DNA from: Platycnemis pennipes
Lineage: Eukaryota > Arthropoda > Insecta > Odonata > Platycnemididae
Assembly (NCBI GenBank): GCA_933228895.1
Contig: OW121848.1
Coordinates: forward strand, 94,011,470-94,075,469
Length of the DNA stretch: 64,000 nt
Reading direction: 5' to 3'
Positions 24,801 to 37,439 of this stretch are shown here, one piece after another. The position numbers and the translations under genes are program-made. Position 1 is the first letter of the stretch; each line of letters begins with the position of its first letter. The notes beneath the pieces are model-generated. The model ran no database searches. It had not been told where the DNA came from and saw only the letters and a program-made list of their open reading frames with translations.

Positions 24801-27800
24801 CGCACTAATCCATATTTTATTAAATTGTTTTTGTATTCTATTCTACTCACTCGAAACCGGGTTCCTCTGGAGCATATCACCACAGAAATAGGAAGATTCA
24901 ACTCCGTTTTCAGTGAAGCCATTCGGAATGAACAAGTAGTCTTGGGAGTTTGGTTCGGCAGGATTGGTGGTCGGCAGGTTACACCCATTGGGTCCATACG
25001 GGGTTAGCAAGTCATTAGCAGCTAGTTGGAAACCACTGGGGTCATACCGGATGCTGCAGACGTCAGCGTTCCGTTTGAAGCAGATGGCGTAATTCAGGTG
25101 ACCCTGATAGTGACCAGCGCCATTGTTGTAATTGAAGCTCTCGAATTGTCCAGAACGGTCAGTGTAATACTGCAGGCATCCCTCAGGTGCTGAGGAGTAA
25201 AATAAATCCGTGGGCGTGAAACGAATGAAAGCTCTGGTAATTGTGCTATTTTATCTTTGAAATGAAACGCATGAAAATAAATGGACATAATAATTGAACG
25301 TAATGTATTTCATAATTAATTGAGTGTTATCTATCTTTCAATTTGGATTATTTAAGAATGCTGCTGTTTTAATGAGTGTGGCAGTACATAAATTGTAATA
25401 ACTTTTTTAAATATTGCTGTCTATATTTGGTTAAGGATTCGGTTTTTAGCAGGTGCATAAAACAAATTTATAACTATACACCCACTTATTTCCCACGCTG
25501 AATGAAGGAGGTTATTTTGAAAATTTTAAGTTGGTCTTAAGAAGCAGCAAAAGAAGTTCTTAGGAGAAGGAAAGTATTAATGGAGAAGTCCTGGATCACT
25601 GAATAGGCCTTAGACCTGATTGAAGAGAGAAGAAAATAAAAAAAAACGTAATATCTGAGTGAGGGCAACTTTTTTATAAAAGAATAAAAAATAAAATAAG
25701 CTTTAGAGTGAGAAAAGAAAAAATAAACATGGATAAAGGAACTTAGGGAAGGCGTATAAAAAACACATGGAGAATTATATTTCGCTCATGGAAAAGCTGC
25801 CTATACGACAGTGAGGAACCACTTCAAGGGACGGGGGGCAGGATATAATTTCATTAGGAACAAGAGTCGAGTACTTTTAATTGAAAATGTAGAAAAAATT
25901 AAGAAGTGGAAAGAATATTTGGATAAATTATGAAACTGAAGCTATCTCAATGCGAAGATAGTTGAAGTGCAAAATGAAGTCGAGAAGGATGATATAAGAA
26001 TCTCAATGTTGAGATCAAAATTTGACACAGCAGTAAGGGACCACGAATAAAAAACCCTTCTGGCATTGGCGATGCTCCTGGATAGATAATTAAAAATGCA
26101 GGAGAGAAGACATTAATCCAGCTGCACAATAACCTGTGTGACGGAAAACTGAAAATACTAGGACTATAAAGCTGATAACATACGTTAAAGATCATTTACT
26201 TAAGAATAGAACGAAAACCCTCGGGATTTTCTGATTGAGGACCAATTCATGTTCTCAAAACCAAGGACGTAAGGAAAACAATTTTGGTTCTTAGGCTGTT
26301 CATAGAGGAGAAAATGAATAAGAAAATACGCAAATTCACTGCATGTGTGGATTCGGTATTGAAGAAGGTATTTGACGACGTGGATCAATGCTTGGAGTTT
26401 GAGAACTTCAATCACAGTTTAATCAGGTTTTTTTATATCATGTGGCTATGATTAACACTGGACCAAAATATAAATAAGCAAGAAAAAAAAGGAGCGAGAC
26501 TAGGTTGTGAACTGTTTCCCATTATTCTTAAAGAGACACTAGGAATGTACATGCATTGAGAAAACCATCAAGAAATCAAAAACAAACCTTCATGGCTACA
26601 TATATACGGGAGAATATCAGCATGCTTCGGTTCGCCGATGATATAGTGGCCATAGCAGAGGCGAAAATGTGTCTTAGGAAGACTAGTTATAATAAGAAAA
26701 ACGTTGGCCAGATATCAATTAAATGCCAATTAAGAAACTAAGGTCGACGAACGAAGAAGGGAAGAGCCTTTGAACAGCCTATATGAAGAGAGCATGGAGG
26801 ACCAAAAGAGGAATGTATTTATAGCTGGAAATGCCGTTGTGGAAGTAAGGTGATTGACCTTCATTAAAACTTACGTGTTTAGCATACTTATTTACGGTAG
26901 TAAGACATGGGGCTTCATTCTGTAGAATATTTTCCCTAAGCTGTTTTTAAATCCTACGGGTGTACAAGTAAAGGGCCATTGCAATGTCTGGTGACAACAT
27001 TACTGCTCTACGGTCACGAAGTTTAAGAGAGCCAAGCATTTCATGGCCTGCGAACTACCTTGAAGTGTTTCAAGGACTACAGATCAATATCATTGGGATA
27101 AATATAAGTCTGGAAAGGAAATATTCATGGGTCAAACACAAATTTTTCTCTCCGGGGCTGGTGCTTACCGCAAGTATCTTGGGTATCGGGTGACGTACAG
27201 TCGAGTTGCGTCACTTTGATCCTCCAATACGGTTCAACCAATCCGGGAGTGGTACCAGAGCGGTCTGCAAGGTTGAATACCAAATCTGTGGCGACACCCG
27301 ATTTCACAGGAACATAGACTGGAATAAAATTTTAGATCGAGTCATCACATAACTAAGTCACAGTGTTTAGAATGCAAGAATTGGTTAGATCGGTTTGTAT
27401 GTTTACATTTCACGTAGAAGACCATAAGTTATACTACATTAATTTGATTTCTTTTTGTCCCTGAAAAACATAATCATTTTAATTGCCTAATGGTTTACCT
27501 TCATGCTCTCTCTTGAGTACTGTTTATTTTTGACGCGCCTATTAAATTTTGTAAACCTGACTGACTGGCAAGTGTTTGATTATCGACTATCGATTCATTA
27601 GCTTTTCCCCATTATTATTCCAGTGTGAAAAATCATTCCTCTCCTCACAATTTTCTCAGAATATATGCTGAAAAGTACTGTTGATAACAGTATTTTCTTG
27701 GTTAATTACCTCAAAATCGTTTACGTATTTTTTGTGAATTAGGTATAGGAAATTTCAAGTTAATATACACATTATTAAACTGTACAAAATATTTTTTTTA

Positions 27801-30800
27801 CCGAAGTGTTACATTTATGGTAAACTCCCGCGGCACTTTTCGTTAGTAAGGATAAAATTTAGTGTCACTATAGCGTCAAGTACAATGCTAATTTACAAAC
27901 TAGCTTTATTCATGTGAGTTGTATTGTCGCCAAGTTGTTGAATGATTGAAATATTCTTTTTAGTATGATGTAGATTGAAGAAAGAGAGAATAACTAAAAA
28001 TGTAGGTAGCAATTGAGAAAACCTTTGTTTCTAACTACATATTGGTCGAAGCTGTGCCCCATATAAGTGAGACCAATGTTAAGTTCAATACAAAGAAAAC
28101 AAATTGTTTGTGGAATTGTAAAGTGTGTACTCTAATTTATGTCTCTAGGCAGGCCGCAAGAATTCTAGGTATTCAGGTTTATAACTACAGCTTATATTTT
28201 TATGTGGAATGGGAAATTGTTACTGTCAAAAAATATTATTCAGGTCTTTCTTCACGATGTAAGCAGATATTTTACATATGCTAAATCTAGATCATATCAC
28301 TATAATATTCCGTTTAACACTTTATATTGTGTCCATCAAACTATAAACACACTTGACCTCCAAACTGCGAAAAAATATATTTGTAGGACATATCCTTGGT
28401 CATAAACGTTTTAGATATTTCACTGGTGGAATTGAGCATGTGGCATTGCTTGAATTTCTATGCGCTATAATATCATCAAAGAAAACTTTCAATTATCAAT
28501 TACATAGTTATTTTTCACCAGAAGTGCAGAACTCACTGTGTTGTCCCGTGTTTTCTCCACAAAGATTAGTGATTCCGGCGGTTTTACTTCCTCTCGAAGA
28601 CAGAGATGACACAGAGAAGGTGTCGTCGTTACAGAAATAGGCAGGAAATTGATTTTCAATCGGCGAGTAGTCTAGTTTCGGCTGCTCCAAGGAGAACCTT
28701 TCAAAGTCTAACCTGAAACAGGAGACGTATCGGACAATGGAAAGTATTAGAGGCTGAAGGATACGTTACAGGATATTTTCTTCTGCTTTAATTAGAGGAA
28801 AAACATAGAAAAGTAGATGCCGCGAAACGACACATTCAAAAACGCGAGAGTGTGTTAATGAGATGACTTAAGGATGGATTTATTGTTGAAATATTAGAGA
28901 ACTAGGTAGCGGGAGCTGGTGGACAATTTAAGGTGAAAGAAGTTGGGGCGGAAAACATCCCCAGAAAGTGTGTATCTTAAAGTGACAGATGGGAGACTTT
29001 TGGGTTAGTGAGGGAAAGGAATGCATTTTGGAAGGACGTGCGTCGAGCTGATGTTTTGAGTGGTTACATCCACATAACACCCTGCAAGCCACCATAAAGG
29101 TGTGTGGCAGGGGGTGAGTTATCACCAAACATGCACTACCTATCATGCATAAAAATTGATTAGCAATAATATGCTGGTCTAAACTTCACAATTTAAAAAG
29201 AAAAAAATAACAAAGCAAACATGCAAAAACATGCTGTTAGTGGGTTGGAAACCGGTTTACCGATCTCTGCCACTTCCGGGATTCGACTGGAGCCGGCAAA
29301 GCTAGTACTCCATCCATTTCAACAACTCAACTTTCTGCTAAAGAATAGAACTATGTTCTAATGTTTTGTCCTGGTTGGGACGTAGGATTTAACGGAGTGT
29401 TTAATGAATGCATCACATTTCTTTTCCGAACGTCTCCTTCCATGTCTTCTTCATCCTAAATTAATACCCTTCTGCATAATGTCGTAATTGCCCTTCCTTT
29501 TCCTTCTTCCTTGACTAATTTGGCCAGAAACACTGTTAGGTTTTAGTATTATCAGTCTAATCCGCTAGCTATTAATTAAATCCCAACTGCTTTAACATGA
29601 ACGTAAATCAGAGCACTACATCGTTGATGCAATTGTCTTAAAATTAAAGAAATCTTTTGTAATATTTCGAGTGTAAAAAATTTGTAACGAGATATTTGTG
29701 TTAGATCTCCTGATGTTTCAAAAAACATGTATACGAGAGGATGTCACCGCATCTCAGTTGTATGCAAATCATTGAAATGGTAAACTTCCTTACTTTCATC
29801 TTAAAACTTCTACAAGTCGCCCGATTGTAATCCGTCGCTCACGTGTTCTCCGGTGCTTACTCCTCACACGCCATCAAGAGATACGCTACTCTCAAGTGAG
29901 AGTCGCAATTGACCCACTAATGTGGAATATTCTCTTCAATTGAGAGGTACGAGTAACTAAACTACAGTATTTTATCTCCACACATGCGACTGGGACTTTT
30001 ATCGGACCCATTTAATTGCTTCTGACGGAAAGGACCCGGTGATTTGTTGCTCGTAATGAACCAGAGTTTGTTATTACTTAGAGACCACAACTTTTTCCCT
30101 CCACCCCTATGGGAACACGTTTCTAAAATTAGATGGATTCCCGGGATACTAAGAAGGATATGATGGAATGGACAAGAAGGTGACAAGATAAGAGGCTGGG
30201 TGAGAGAGTTGCAAGATTATGGATGGAAAAAAACTAAAGGTACAATTTTAGTGTTCTACCAGTGAATTGTCATTTTTTTTATGGATAAACTTTGAATGGA
30301 ATCCACAAAGTCTTGGCATCAACAATCCACTCTAGCGAGATTGTAAAGAAAATGTGAATTGTTGAGAGTACTGCTGGAGTGGAACAACTGAAATTTGAAA
30401 GCAGTTCATCGATACGATTCCCATCATTGGTGGCATTCACCATCTGCTACTTCAAAGAGTACCAATGGAACCGTAAATGAAAGGTCTTTGGTAAAATTAA
30501 ACCGAATTGTCTTTCAAAAACAATGTTCTCGGAAGGAAAAAATATTTTAACAAAATTTAAATTTGAATTCTTTTATGAGATCATTTAAAATTATGGCATT
30601 GATCAATAACTTCTGTTTATTCGATGGATCAGGTTCTACTTTTAACTTAATGAATGAAGTTTGACCAATAATTGATCAAACTTGATCAATTATTTGATGA
30701 ATATCTTACCTTAGCTGGGTAACTCTGGGATCTGTAGCAGCCACTGTGAGCGTGCAATGTAGCGGAATATTGCTTGGGTTGATGAAATAGGAAACCTTAT

Positions 30801-33800
30801 CCGAGGTACTTTGTCCGCACGTGAACGTCTCTGCGAAGGAAAATGAAAAAGTGTAAACAAAAGTATGTACCTTCGTGTGCTTTTACGATATGCAATTCAT
30901 GGGTGTTTCCGCACTAATAGGCTCTTCAGACCGGGATGAAAGGGTATTAGGATAGGAATGGAAGGGATGGGCGGGGTCATTATCACGATATGCAAGCATG
31001 CCATTTCCCACGGTGTACATGGAGGGAGAACATACGCGGTTTAGTAGCATTGGAATCGCGAGACGCAGCGATTAGGAGCGGCGGTTGATGTATTAGTAAG
31101 TTTGGGCAATGAACAAAGTCAGGTAAGAATTATCGTCGTGATATGCCTCTCTAATACCTTGTTCAGACTACGATGGTCCTTACGCGCGTTAACACTACTA
31201 CAGAGCTACAGCGTATCTTCAGTGCTGCCCTCAACGGCTGAAGTTTGCGAGGAACAAGTCACTAGTGTCGACCAAAATATTATGCGCACTCGGGGTTGAA
31301 GGGTATTTATTACATAACCAAAGGACCAACAGAAAATTTAATTTTATCATATTTTTTCTTTTTTAATAGTACGTTAATTGTTGTGTGCATAAAATTTTTA
31401 ATAACCTACATTGTTGTATTTTTTACTGAAGTATGAATGGAAAATGTGACGGTTTTATACGTGTTCAACAATGGGGAACATGCACTATTTTTATAACTTT
31501 TTGAATGAGAAGTTTATTGGCTAAAATGCACTCGTTGAAAATTTTGCAGAAGAAGTAAGTTGTGGTACAAAGATATAACTCTTTAAAAATTGTACGTTTC
31601 TTGAAGCTTAAAAACACGACGTCATCGCATGACGCCACGGAACGGTATCACTATGGGCGTTGTTTATGTGTTTATACGTGGAGGTAAGTTGTTTAATGAA
31701 TACTTGGTGAAAACATATGTATTTATCTTATTTTTTTCACGCAATAAACGAATGTATTTAGATTTTTTATTTAAGAATTATGAATGGTAACGAGAATATC
31801 GTCCATAAAATGCATAATTACTGTATAGTGTTCTGTTTGCTTTCACCCCGCGAGTCTGTACTACGACAAAGCAATCGTTGTTTTTTTAGAAGAAAGCCAC
31901 CATAAGGGAGTCAACCAAAGGCAAAGAAAGTGTCGGATTCTGCTTTTTTAAATCCCATTTCAGTTACGTTTCCGATCAAGAAACGGCTAAGATCCTCAAA
32001 ACAATATATTAGCTTCGTTTTCTTTCAAAATAAACGTCTGTTTCCGTAGCAATATTGAACCTTTACCGTGCAGTGACGTCATAATGTCACGTGACGTTCG
32101 CCGATTTCCGGGAACATTTTAAGGGATTATTAAAATCTTTGTGGTCGGCGTAGAGAATTTCGGCTTATATATTTCAATTTGTGAGAAAATTTCATATCAA
32201 GTACATCATCAATGCCCGAGAAAAAAGTTTCATACGTATTCCCCATTACGCCGACTTCAAAAATTTATTTCTCAAAAACCCATCAGCCGATCTAATTTAA
32301 ATTATAACACAATATACAGAAGCATGATTTATACGTTTTCTGTGAATCCCAGGCATTTATCTGTGCAAGGAATGTTGCTGAAATAATTTTTTATCAGAAA
32401 CTTTTTCTCGTCTTTGTGTGGTCACAGAAATGCTGATGAATGCGTTGTAATGCTCAGATATCCAAATGTTGTAATACATCGCCGTTAAGAACATAATTTA
32501 ATCAACTTCTTTATATCAATGCATATCTATTTATATCTATAGGTAGGAGAGAGACGGGCCAACGGCTAACTGTTGCTTGTAAAGCCGTGCGTCGCCGAAT
32601 TAAACGAGAAAAAACTATATAATTAATTTCCTGTAGGTCTTTTGGTTACCTATTTCATAAAAACCTTTCAAACTTGAGTGAAAATAACATTTTTGTCGAC
32701 AGTAAAAACTTACTCCTGGGAAGCTTAATTGAAACCACTTGTTTCAATTAAGCTTCCCAGGTTAATTCCCAATTAAGTTCAATTGAACCACTTGTGGTTC
32801 CGGCCATAATCACTCATGTTTAATTAACTGTATTCTTTCTGGCGATATTTTGGATTTGGAGTGTACTAAAAACACTAGTAGGTGGTGTCTTTTCGTGTGA
32901 ATCTTCCCATTTCCTGTGTCTGGTTTTCACTCCAACTACAATCGTAATTTGGCAGCGTTGGGAACTACGAGATACCCGCGTATGACTTGTGTTCAGACTC
33001 GGAAAATGACCTAAGCGCGTAAGAACACACGTTTCGACCAGCGAAATCTGAACGGGGCATGAGTCTCACCTGGGAAAAAATGGCGTGGATTTATCGAGCA
33101 AAAAAGTAAATAAACGACTATCCGCATGACACGGAGAAATTTGGAATTGAGGTAGAGCATGATGTTCGCGGAAGTGATATAATGACCGCGGCCTCAGTTT
33201 TGCTTAATCTGAAATATACATATACGGCTACGGCTGTTCCAAGGACCTTGCAAGCCACTTCGAGAATATATAACATTCGAAGGAAGATTAACGGCTTAGG
33301 CACTTGTTAAAATGTATTAATTCATGCCAGATTGCAAGAATAATTGCATGCAGTTATGCTGTCCACCTGAGTTGAATGGTTAACTACGCTCTCAAGATGC
33401 ACATCCTACCTGCATTACACCTAATTATCCGATTATCACGTTGCCAATAATGATCTCTCATTTTCCGCGGAAAGGACCTTCCGTATGGCAGTCTACCCCT
33501 TTAAAGTTATTAAATGAATGTAATATAAGGAAACCGTGTGGAACACAAAAGACATTGTGAAATTAATAAAACTTTGTTCTAATAGCAGAAGTTTCACGGG
33601 GAATAAAGCCAAACTCCGCTATAGTGTTCGCGGCTGGTGTGCAATCCGTGAAACTTTGTTCTATATCACACTGTTTCTAATGACCGCGATCTGAATTAGT
33701 GCTTTCGCATAATTCTCAAAGAAGAAATTAACCCTTAAGAATGTTGACGAAAAAGAGTTGAAACCAGTGAATGCTATCAAAAAGTGTGGAAAACTGCAAA

Positions 33801-34258
33801 GTTCGTTTCCGGTTTCATTTCATATTCGCCTCAATGTTGAGTGAGCGAGTGTAATAAGCGGGGATTTCAATGCATTAACGTCAACGGAAGAGAAACAAAC
33901 TTCAAAACTTACATAAGAGATTCCTTCTGCACATTAATCTACGATTCACGGTCGAGTGCGTTTTTAACGACGTTTAACGCACGAAAGATGCATAGAGTTT
34001 AATGGAAAAGGATTTCGGGAGGAACCTCTTTATCAAGGGTGTGTCAAACTTAACACGGACAATTCAATGCTATATACTTTTGACTGAAAGAGAAATGGAA
34101 TAAAAATGAGAAATGCCGTACTTACCATCGTCCTTGTAATTGTTATGAATGTGACCCATCATCCCGCGTCTCCTATGGAGTACATCGCATTGCACACAAA
34201 GCGCGATCAGAGTGACAAAAGCAGCAGCCGAAAGAAACGTCTGGGAAGAGACCGCCAT
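21699..34258 (-). CDS. Secreted CUB-like domain protein, six exons, complete (356 aa)
   Basis: The minus-strand coding exons are 34258-34126, 30830-30710, 28712-28537, 27318-27169, 25189-24851 and 21850-21699. Every junction is GT-AG and the frame is open for 357 codons including the TAG. Residues 1-24 are a signal peptide ending VQC. A basic linker (LHRRRGMMGH) follows. Then come two CUB-like modules: one from TCGQSTSDKVSYFINP through LRLDFERF, FC..DTFSV, LCGENTGQHIYVP and WRIKVTQLDC; the second from GCLQYYTDRSG through SFNYN..HLNYAICFKR, CSIRY, QDYLFIPNG, YFCGD, VYFRTD and GFQMKYGEGTTAC. Twelve cysteines follow the signal peptide. The arrangement matches a large arthropod family of uncharacterised extracellular CUB proteins; ligand and pathway are unknown. 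The introns (1.2-3.3 kb) carry an RTE-like LINE and a Harbinger-like MITE. A paralogue lies upstream at 49-52 kb. Confidence 0.88.
23837..24397 (+). mobile_element. Harbinger-like non-autonomous element with a MADF-domain fragment
   Basis: 561 bp. Terminal inverted repeats of 27 bp: the left begins AGCCCGGTTCACACGGTGCG and the inverse of the right begins TGCCCAGTTCACACGGTGCG. Both run on into TTTTTCC and are flanked by the direct repeat TTA (23834-23836 and 24398-24400). A 3-bp TTA duplication with GTTCACAC-type ends is typical of PIF/Harbinger. Inside, a plus-strand frame at 24097-24309 reads VVLIEAYRDETCLYAVRNRN followed by YHNKQFRAEALRRVS. That is the first half of a MADF (Myb/SANT-like) domain, which Harbinger elements often encode as their second protein. 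It lies in intron 5 of CUB-like gene B, opposite in strand. Confidence 0.75.
24689..24714. repeat. Perfect 12-bp-arm palindrome
   Basis: AGATCGGTCTGA, spacer AC, TCAGACCGATCT. It belongs to a 1-kb zone (23685-24720) full of GATCGATC and TCAGATCG words on both sides of the Harbinger-like element. The zone is probably an older transposon with palindromic subterminal repeats into which the Harbinger-like element inserted. Confidence 0.7.
24851..25189 (-). CDS. CUB-like gene B exon 5
   Basis: 339 bases between CTCCTCAG|CA and TCGA|GTGAGT. It encodes GCLQYYTDRSGQFESFNYN, HLNYAICFKRNADVCSIRY and QDYLFIPNG. The paralogous exon at 50453-50791 has exactly the same length and phases. Confidence 0.9.
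25490..27000 (+). mobile_element. Diverged RTE-like LINE copy
   Basis: Many frameshifts, but plus-strand words match the better copy at 34590-36615. These include the reading corresponding to GVRDH/FDAAVRDL near 26020 (..TQQ*GTTN..), LRFADDIVAIAEAK (RT catalytic FADD) at about 26628-26670, and TFIKTYV..LIYGS before 26920. It is inserted in intron 4 of CUB-like gene B, antisense to that gene. Confidence 0.65.
27169..27318 (-). CDS. CUB-like gene B exon 4
   Basis: The acceptor ATTCCAG|TC and donor TGCG|GTAAGC bound 150 bases. They encode YVPVKSGVATDLVFNLADR and YWRIKVTQLDC, which ends the first CUB-like module. Confidence 0.88.
28537..28712 (-). CDS. CUB-like gene B exon 3
   Basis: The acceptor GTTTCAG|GTT and donor CACA|GTGAGT bound 176 bases. 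They encode LDFERFSLEQP, the YFCNDDTFSV core and TNLCGENTGQH, which is the most typical motif of this CUB-like family. Confidence 0.88.
29064..29260 (-). mobile_element. LINE 3' end, minus
   Basis: ACATCCACATAACACCCTGC AAGCCACC..GTGTGTGGCAGGGGGTGAGT, then ATGCAAAAACATGCTGTTAG. The last words are the reverse complement of the 3' UTR of the LINE copy ending at 59782, so this is a truncated relative of that subfamily. It lies in intron 2 of CUB-like gene B. Confidence 0.7.
30710..30830 (-). CDS. CUB-like gene B exon 2
   Basis: The acceptor CTTCGCAG|AG and donor AAG|GTAAGA bound 121 bases. They encode ETFTCGQSTSDKVSYFINP and the C-T-L-T-V strand before QLR. This is the start of the first CUB-like module. 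Confidence 0.88.
31618..32220. repeat. Dispersed repeat, copy 2
   Basis: Aligns in order with 1-585: GACGTCATCGCATGACGCCA, GTGGAGGTAAGTTG, AATGAATACTTGGTGAAAAC, TTTCCGTAGCAATATTGAAC and CAGTGACGTCATAATG. It lies in intron 1 of CUB-like gene B. Element ends are not defined by two copies. Confidence 0.7.
32715..32761. repeat. Perfect hairpin, 20-bp arms and 7-base loop
   Basis: CCTGGGAAGCTTAATTGAAA, loop CCACTTG, then its exact reverse complement TTTCAATTAAGCTTCCCAGG. A partial repeat of the same words follows (AATTAAGTTCAATTGAACCACTTG). It lies in intron 1 of CUB-like gene B. The arms are short for a miRNA precursor, and a foldback or recent inverted duplication is more likely. Confidence 0.9.
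34126..34258 (-). CDS. CUB-like gene B exon 1 (signal peptide and basic linker)
   Basis: The start at 34258 is the only ATG in front of a hydrophobic run (FLSAAAFVTLIALCV). The donor G|GTAAGT leaves phase 1. Confidence 0.85.
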
Positions 34259-34589
34259 GCCCTGGAAAGCAATGAGATAACATCGGGACTAAGGGGTTAC
34301 GAATCCGCAATTACGATGTTCTCACCTAACTGAATCAAGATTGATTTATGTGATTCGCGCTGAAATGGGTGGAAGGATCACGACCACTGGCACGGTAAAA
34401 TATAAACAGGGAGAGGGATGGGGTTCCAACCACTGGTTACATACGCAATTTTTATTAATATCTTAATTAGTGGATAGGTAGCAATATTGAGAAATGAATA
34501 CGATATTTTATGGATATGGATTGGGAAACCGAAGCGAAAGAGGAGAAAACTGCTGGAGTTCTGAACACAACATACGTTAGTGGTTGCCA

Positions 34590-36615
34590 ACAGATTGCCT
34601 AAAAATCACAACCGAAGAAGATACTCGTGGAAAATGCCAGGAGACAGTCGGAGATTTCAAATACATCTACATTTTGTAGATGTAGAATACGTCTACATTT
34701 TAGACAAGCGAGATTTTTAGAGATTTAGGAACCAGTTGAAGGACTTCAAAAGCTAACCTGGGGCAGACATCGACAGCGACCATAATTTAGTGATTATGAA
34801 ATGCCATCCTAAACTCCATCTTAAAAGAAATAGAAGAAACCAGTGAAGAAGATATGGCAAGTGGAGAAACTGAAGGAGGTGGCATTTGAAAAAGCAGTGG
34901 GAAACAACATAGGAGAGAACCTGACTGAGAAATCAGTGGAAGAGCGTTGGAAAAACATTAAATGTGGATTAAGAGAAGCGGAAAAGAAGTTTTTTGAAGA
35001 AGAAAAGCTGTCAAGATGAAGCCATTGATCACGGAAGAAGTCTTTACGTGATAAAAGAAAAATGTAAGTACAAGAATGCGAACTGAAGAAGGGCAGCTAA
35101 CGAAAAAGGTCGCAAAGCTAGGAAATCAATAAAAATGTGGGTGGAAATCTATGCGAAGATATACCGAACAACCTTGCCCCTTCGAAAGGTTGCAGCTGCC
35201 TACAAGATAGTAAGGAACCACTGCAAGGAACCAAAATAGAGAAATTTTGGTTTAAAATGAAGACAAAGTGAAGAGACAGAAAGAATATCTGGAAGAGTTA
35301 TGAAACGGAAATAATAAAAGCACAAACGTGATCGAAGAGGAAAGCGAAGTCGAAGAGGATGATATGGGAGCATCAATACTAAGATCGGATTTTGATGCCG
35401 CAGTAAGGGACCTTCGGATGAATAAGACTTCTGGAATTGACGCACAACTAATTAAAAACGCAGGAGAGATGATATTAACCCTTTTTTATAAAACTATCTG
35501 TGACATGTACTATACGGAAGAAATAGGTACTCAAGGACTTCGAAAAAAACCTTGTAGTTCCTATTCCCAAAAAGGAGAGACCGGAGAACTGCAAGAATTT
35601 TGCACATATGTATCGAAGGTAGACGACGAGGATCATCTACAGAAGAATAGAATGAAAAGCAGTGGAGTTCCTCGATGAAGATCAATTCGGATTCAGAAAA
35701 AGTAAGGGGACAGGGGAAGAAATATTTGCCCTTAGGCTGCTTATAGAGAAGAGAATGGAGAAGAACAAACCGATGTTCATTGCATTTGAAGATTCAGAGA
35801 GGCTTTTAACGACGTGGATTGCAATTTAATGCTAGGAATTCTGGAAGGAATTGAAGTGTCCTACAATGACTGTAGAATTATCTACAGTTTGCATAAAAAC
35901 CAAATAGCTGTGATTAAACCTGGACCCAGCTGTGAAGTAGAAAGAATAAGGAAAGGAGTGAGAGAAGGCTGTGTACTGTCTCCCAAAATTTTTGATGTTT
36001 ACATCGAAAGAGCCATGAGTGAAATCAAAGAGACTTAAAGGCTTAAGGGTTAAATAGGAGAACAGAAACTTAAAGAGGTGAAAGAGTTCTGTTACCTGGG
36101 AAGTCGAGTTAACGCTGGACGAAGCAAGGAAGAAATAGACGGTAGAATAGCCCAGGCAAAGGGGGCATTCTATCAAAAGAAGAATATACTTACATCAGGA
36201 AATAAAAACTTATAAATAAGAAAGCAATTCATCAGTACGTACACTGGAGCATGTTTCTTTACGGCAGTGAGGGATGGACGATGACAGTAGCGGAGAAGAA
36301 AAGGGTGGCAGCATTCAAAATATGGTGCTACAGAAGAATGATGAAGATTAAATGGATCGACCAAGTAAAGAGGAAGTCCTAAGAAGAGTGGGAGAAAAGA
36401 GAAGTCTTGTAAATACCCCAAGAAGAAGACGGGGCAACTTAATCGGCCAAATCATTAGACAATTTGGCCTGATGAATACAATCGTTGGAGGACAAGTCGA
36501 CGGGAAGACGGCAAAGGACGGATGGCCTGGTATGGAACATGAATATGAAGAGATTAGCGGATAGAAGAACTGAGTGGGAAGCTGCGTCAAATAAATCTGA
36601 GGATTGATGACTAAT
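34590..36615 (+). mobile_element. RTE-like LINE copy, endonuclease end plus reverse transcriptase, inactive
   Basis: The plus-strand reading starts in the endonuclease C-terminus: RRRYSWKMPGDSRRFQI, then PGADIDSDHNLVIMKCHPKL. It continues through KSVEERWKNIKCGLREAEKK into the RT: ILRSDFDAAVRDLRMNKTSG IDAQLIKNAG at 35375-35470, then NKPMFIAFE.., LEGIEVSYNDCRIIYSLHKN, IRKGVREGCVLSPKIFDVYI at 35950-36007, FCYLGSRVNAGRSKEEIDGR IAQAK and VGEKRSLVNTPRRRRGNLIG. Several frameshifts and stops separate these parts, so no protein is made. The combination GADxxSDHNLV plus this RT is characteristic of RTE-clade elements. A GTAGATGTAG-containing 45-bp insertion interrupts the endonuclease near 34655-34700. 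The 3' end has ATGACTAATCATGATAATG. Confidence 0.8.
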
Positions 36616-37439
36616 CATGATAATGAAAGAATTATAACTGTCTACATCTTTATAAAGAGATTTTTTACTATCCGAAAGTTTGTGTTTTTAGGAAAGAATT
36701 CAAAGAATAATGTAAAATACATCTTGATGATAAGACTTATTGTGATATGAATATTCTTATGAATTCCGAGATCAAGGTATATTATAAGTAAGATACGTTA
36801 TTACTTTATATACATTATCTTGGGAAAAGCATAAAGAAGGCTATTGTTTAATTACCTCTCTGTACACTACTCTTAAGCAAGCGCCTTGAAGAAAAGTGCA
36901 GATACGACAGAGTATCGGAGTATTTATGCTCGGTACTTGTCTCCCTATCAATGATTCCGCTCCTACGTCGGTGTTTCGACAAAAATTCGACCAATCACTA
37001 CGAGTGTCTGATTTTTTATGAAACAAATTCGTAAATGGCAGCGTGCGTAGACATTTGCGTCACGAGATCAATTATGTCGAAGCTGTTAGGTGAGAATTTA
37101 GCTCATGGCGGTACCTCGGGCCATCTCCGCTTGGAATGACAGTAGTGGTTTAATATGTAGGACATCAGAGTTATCAATTTTCCTCGAAAGATATTGGGTG
37201 ACGTCCGCTTGGTTTTTGAAAGGCTGGCGAATGCAGATAAGAAATGGGAAGTCCTTGGCTACAGGATCTACCGAAAAGATAATGGGAACGATTTGGACTT
37301 CACACGAGATTGAAGGATCGGTTTTTTTCGTCGAGAGTCTTTCCGACAAAACTCGAAAAGTGAAACATCTCTGGTGAATTTGAAACTGACTGGAATATGC
37401 CTAACCACTAATTTGGGAAGTATGAATATATAATATATA

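Noticed and set aside
32540..32640. Words TGTAAAGCCGT and CGAGAAA resembling the region around Ly6-like exon 3
   Set aside because: The cysteine codons and splice sites are not preserved, and the intervening sequence does not align. A second Ly6 exon is not supported.
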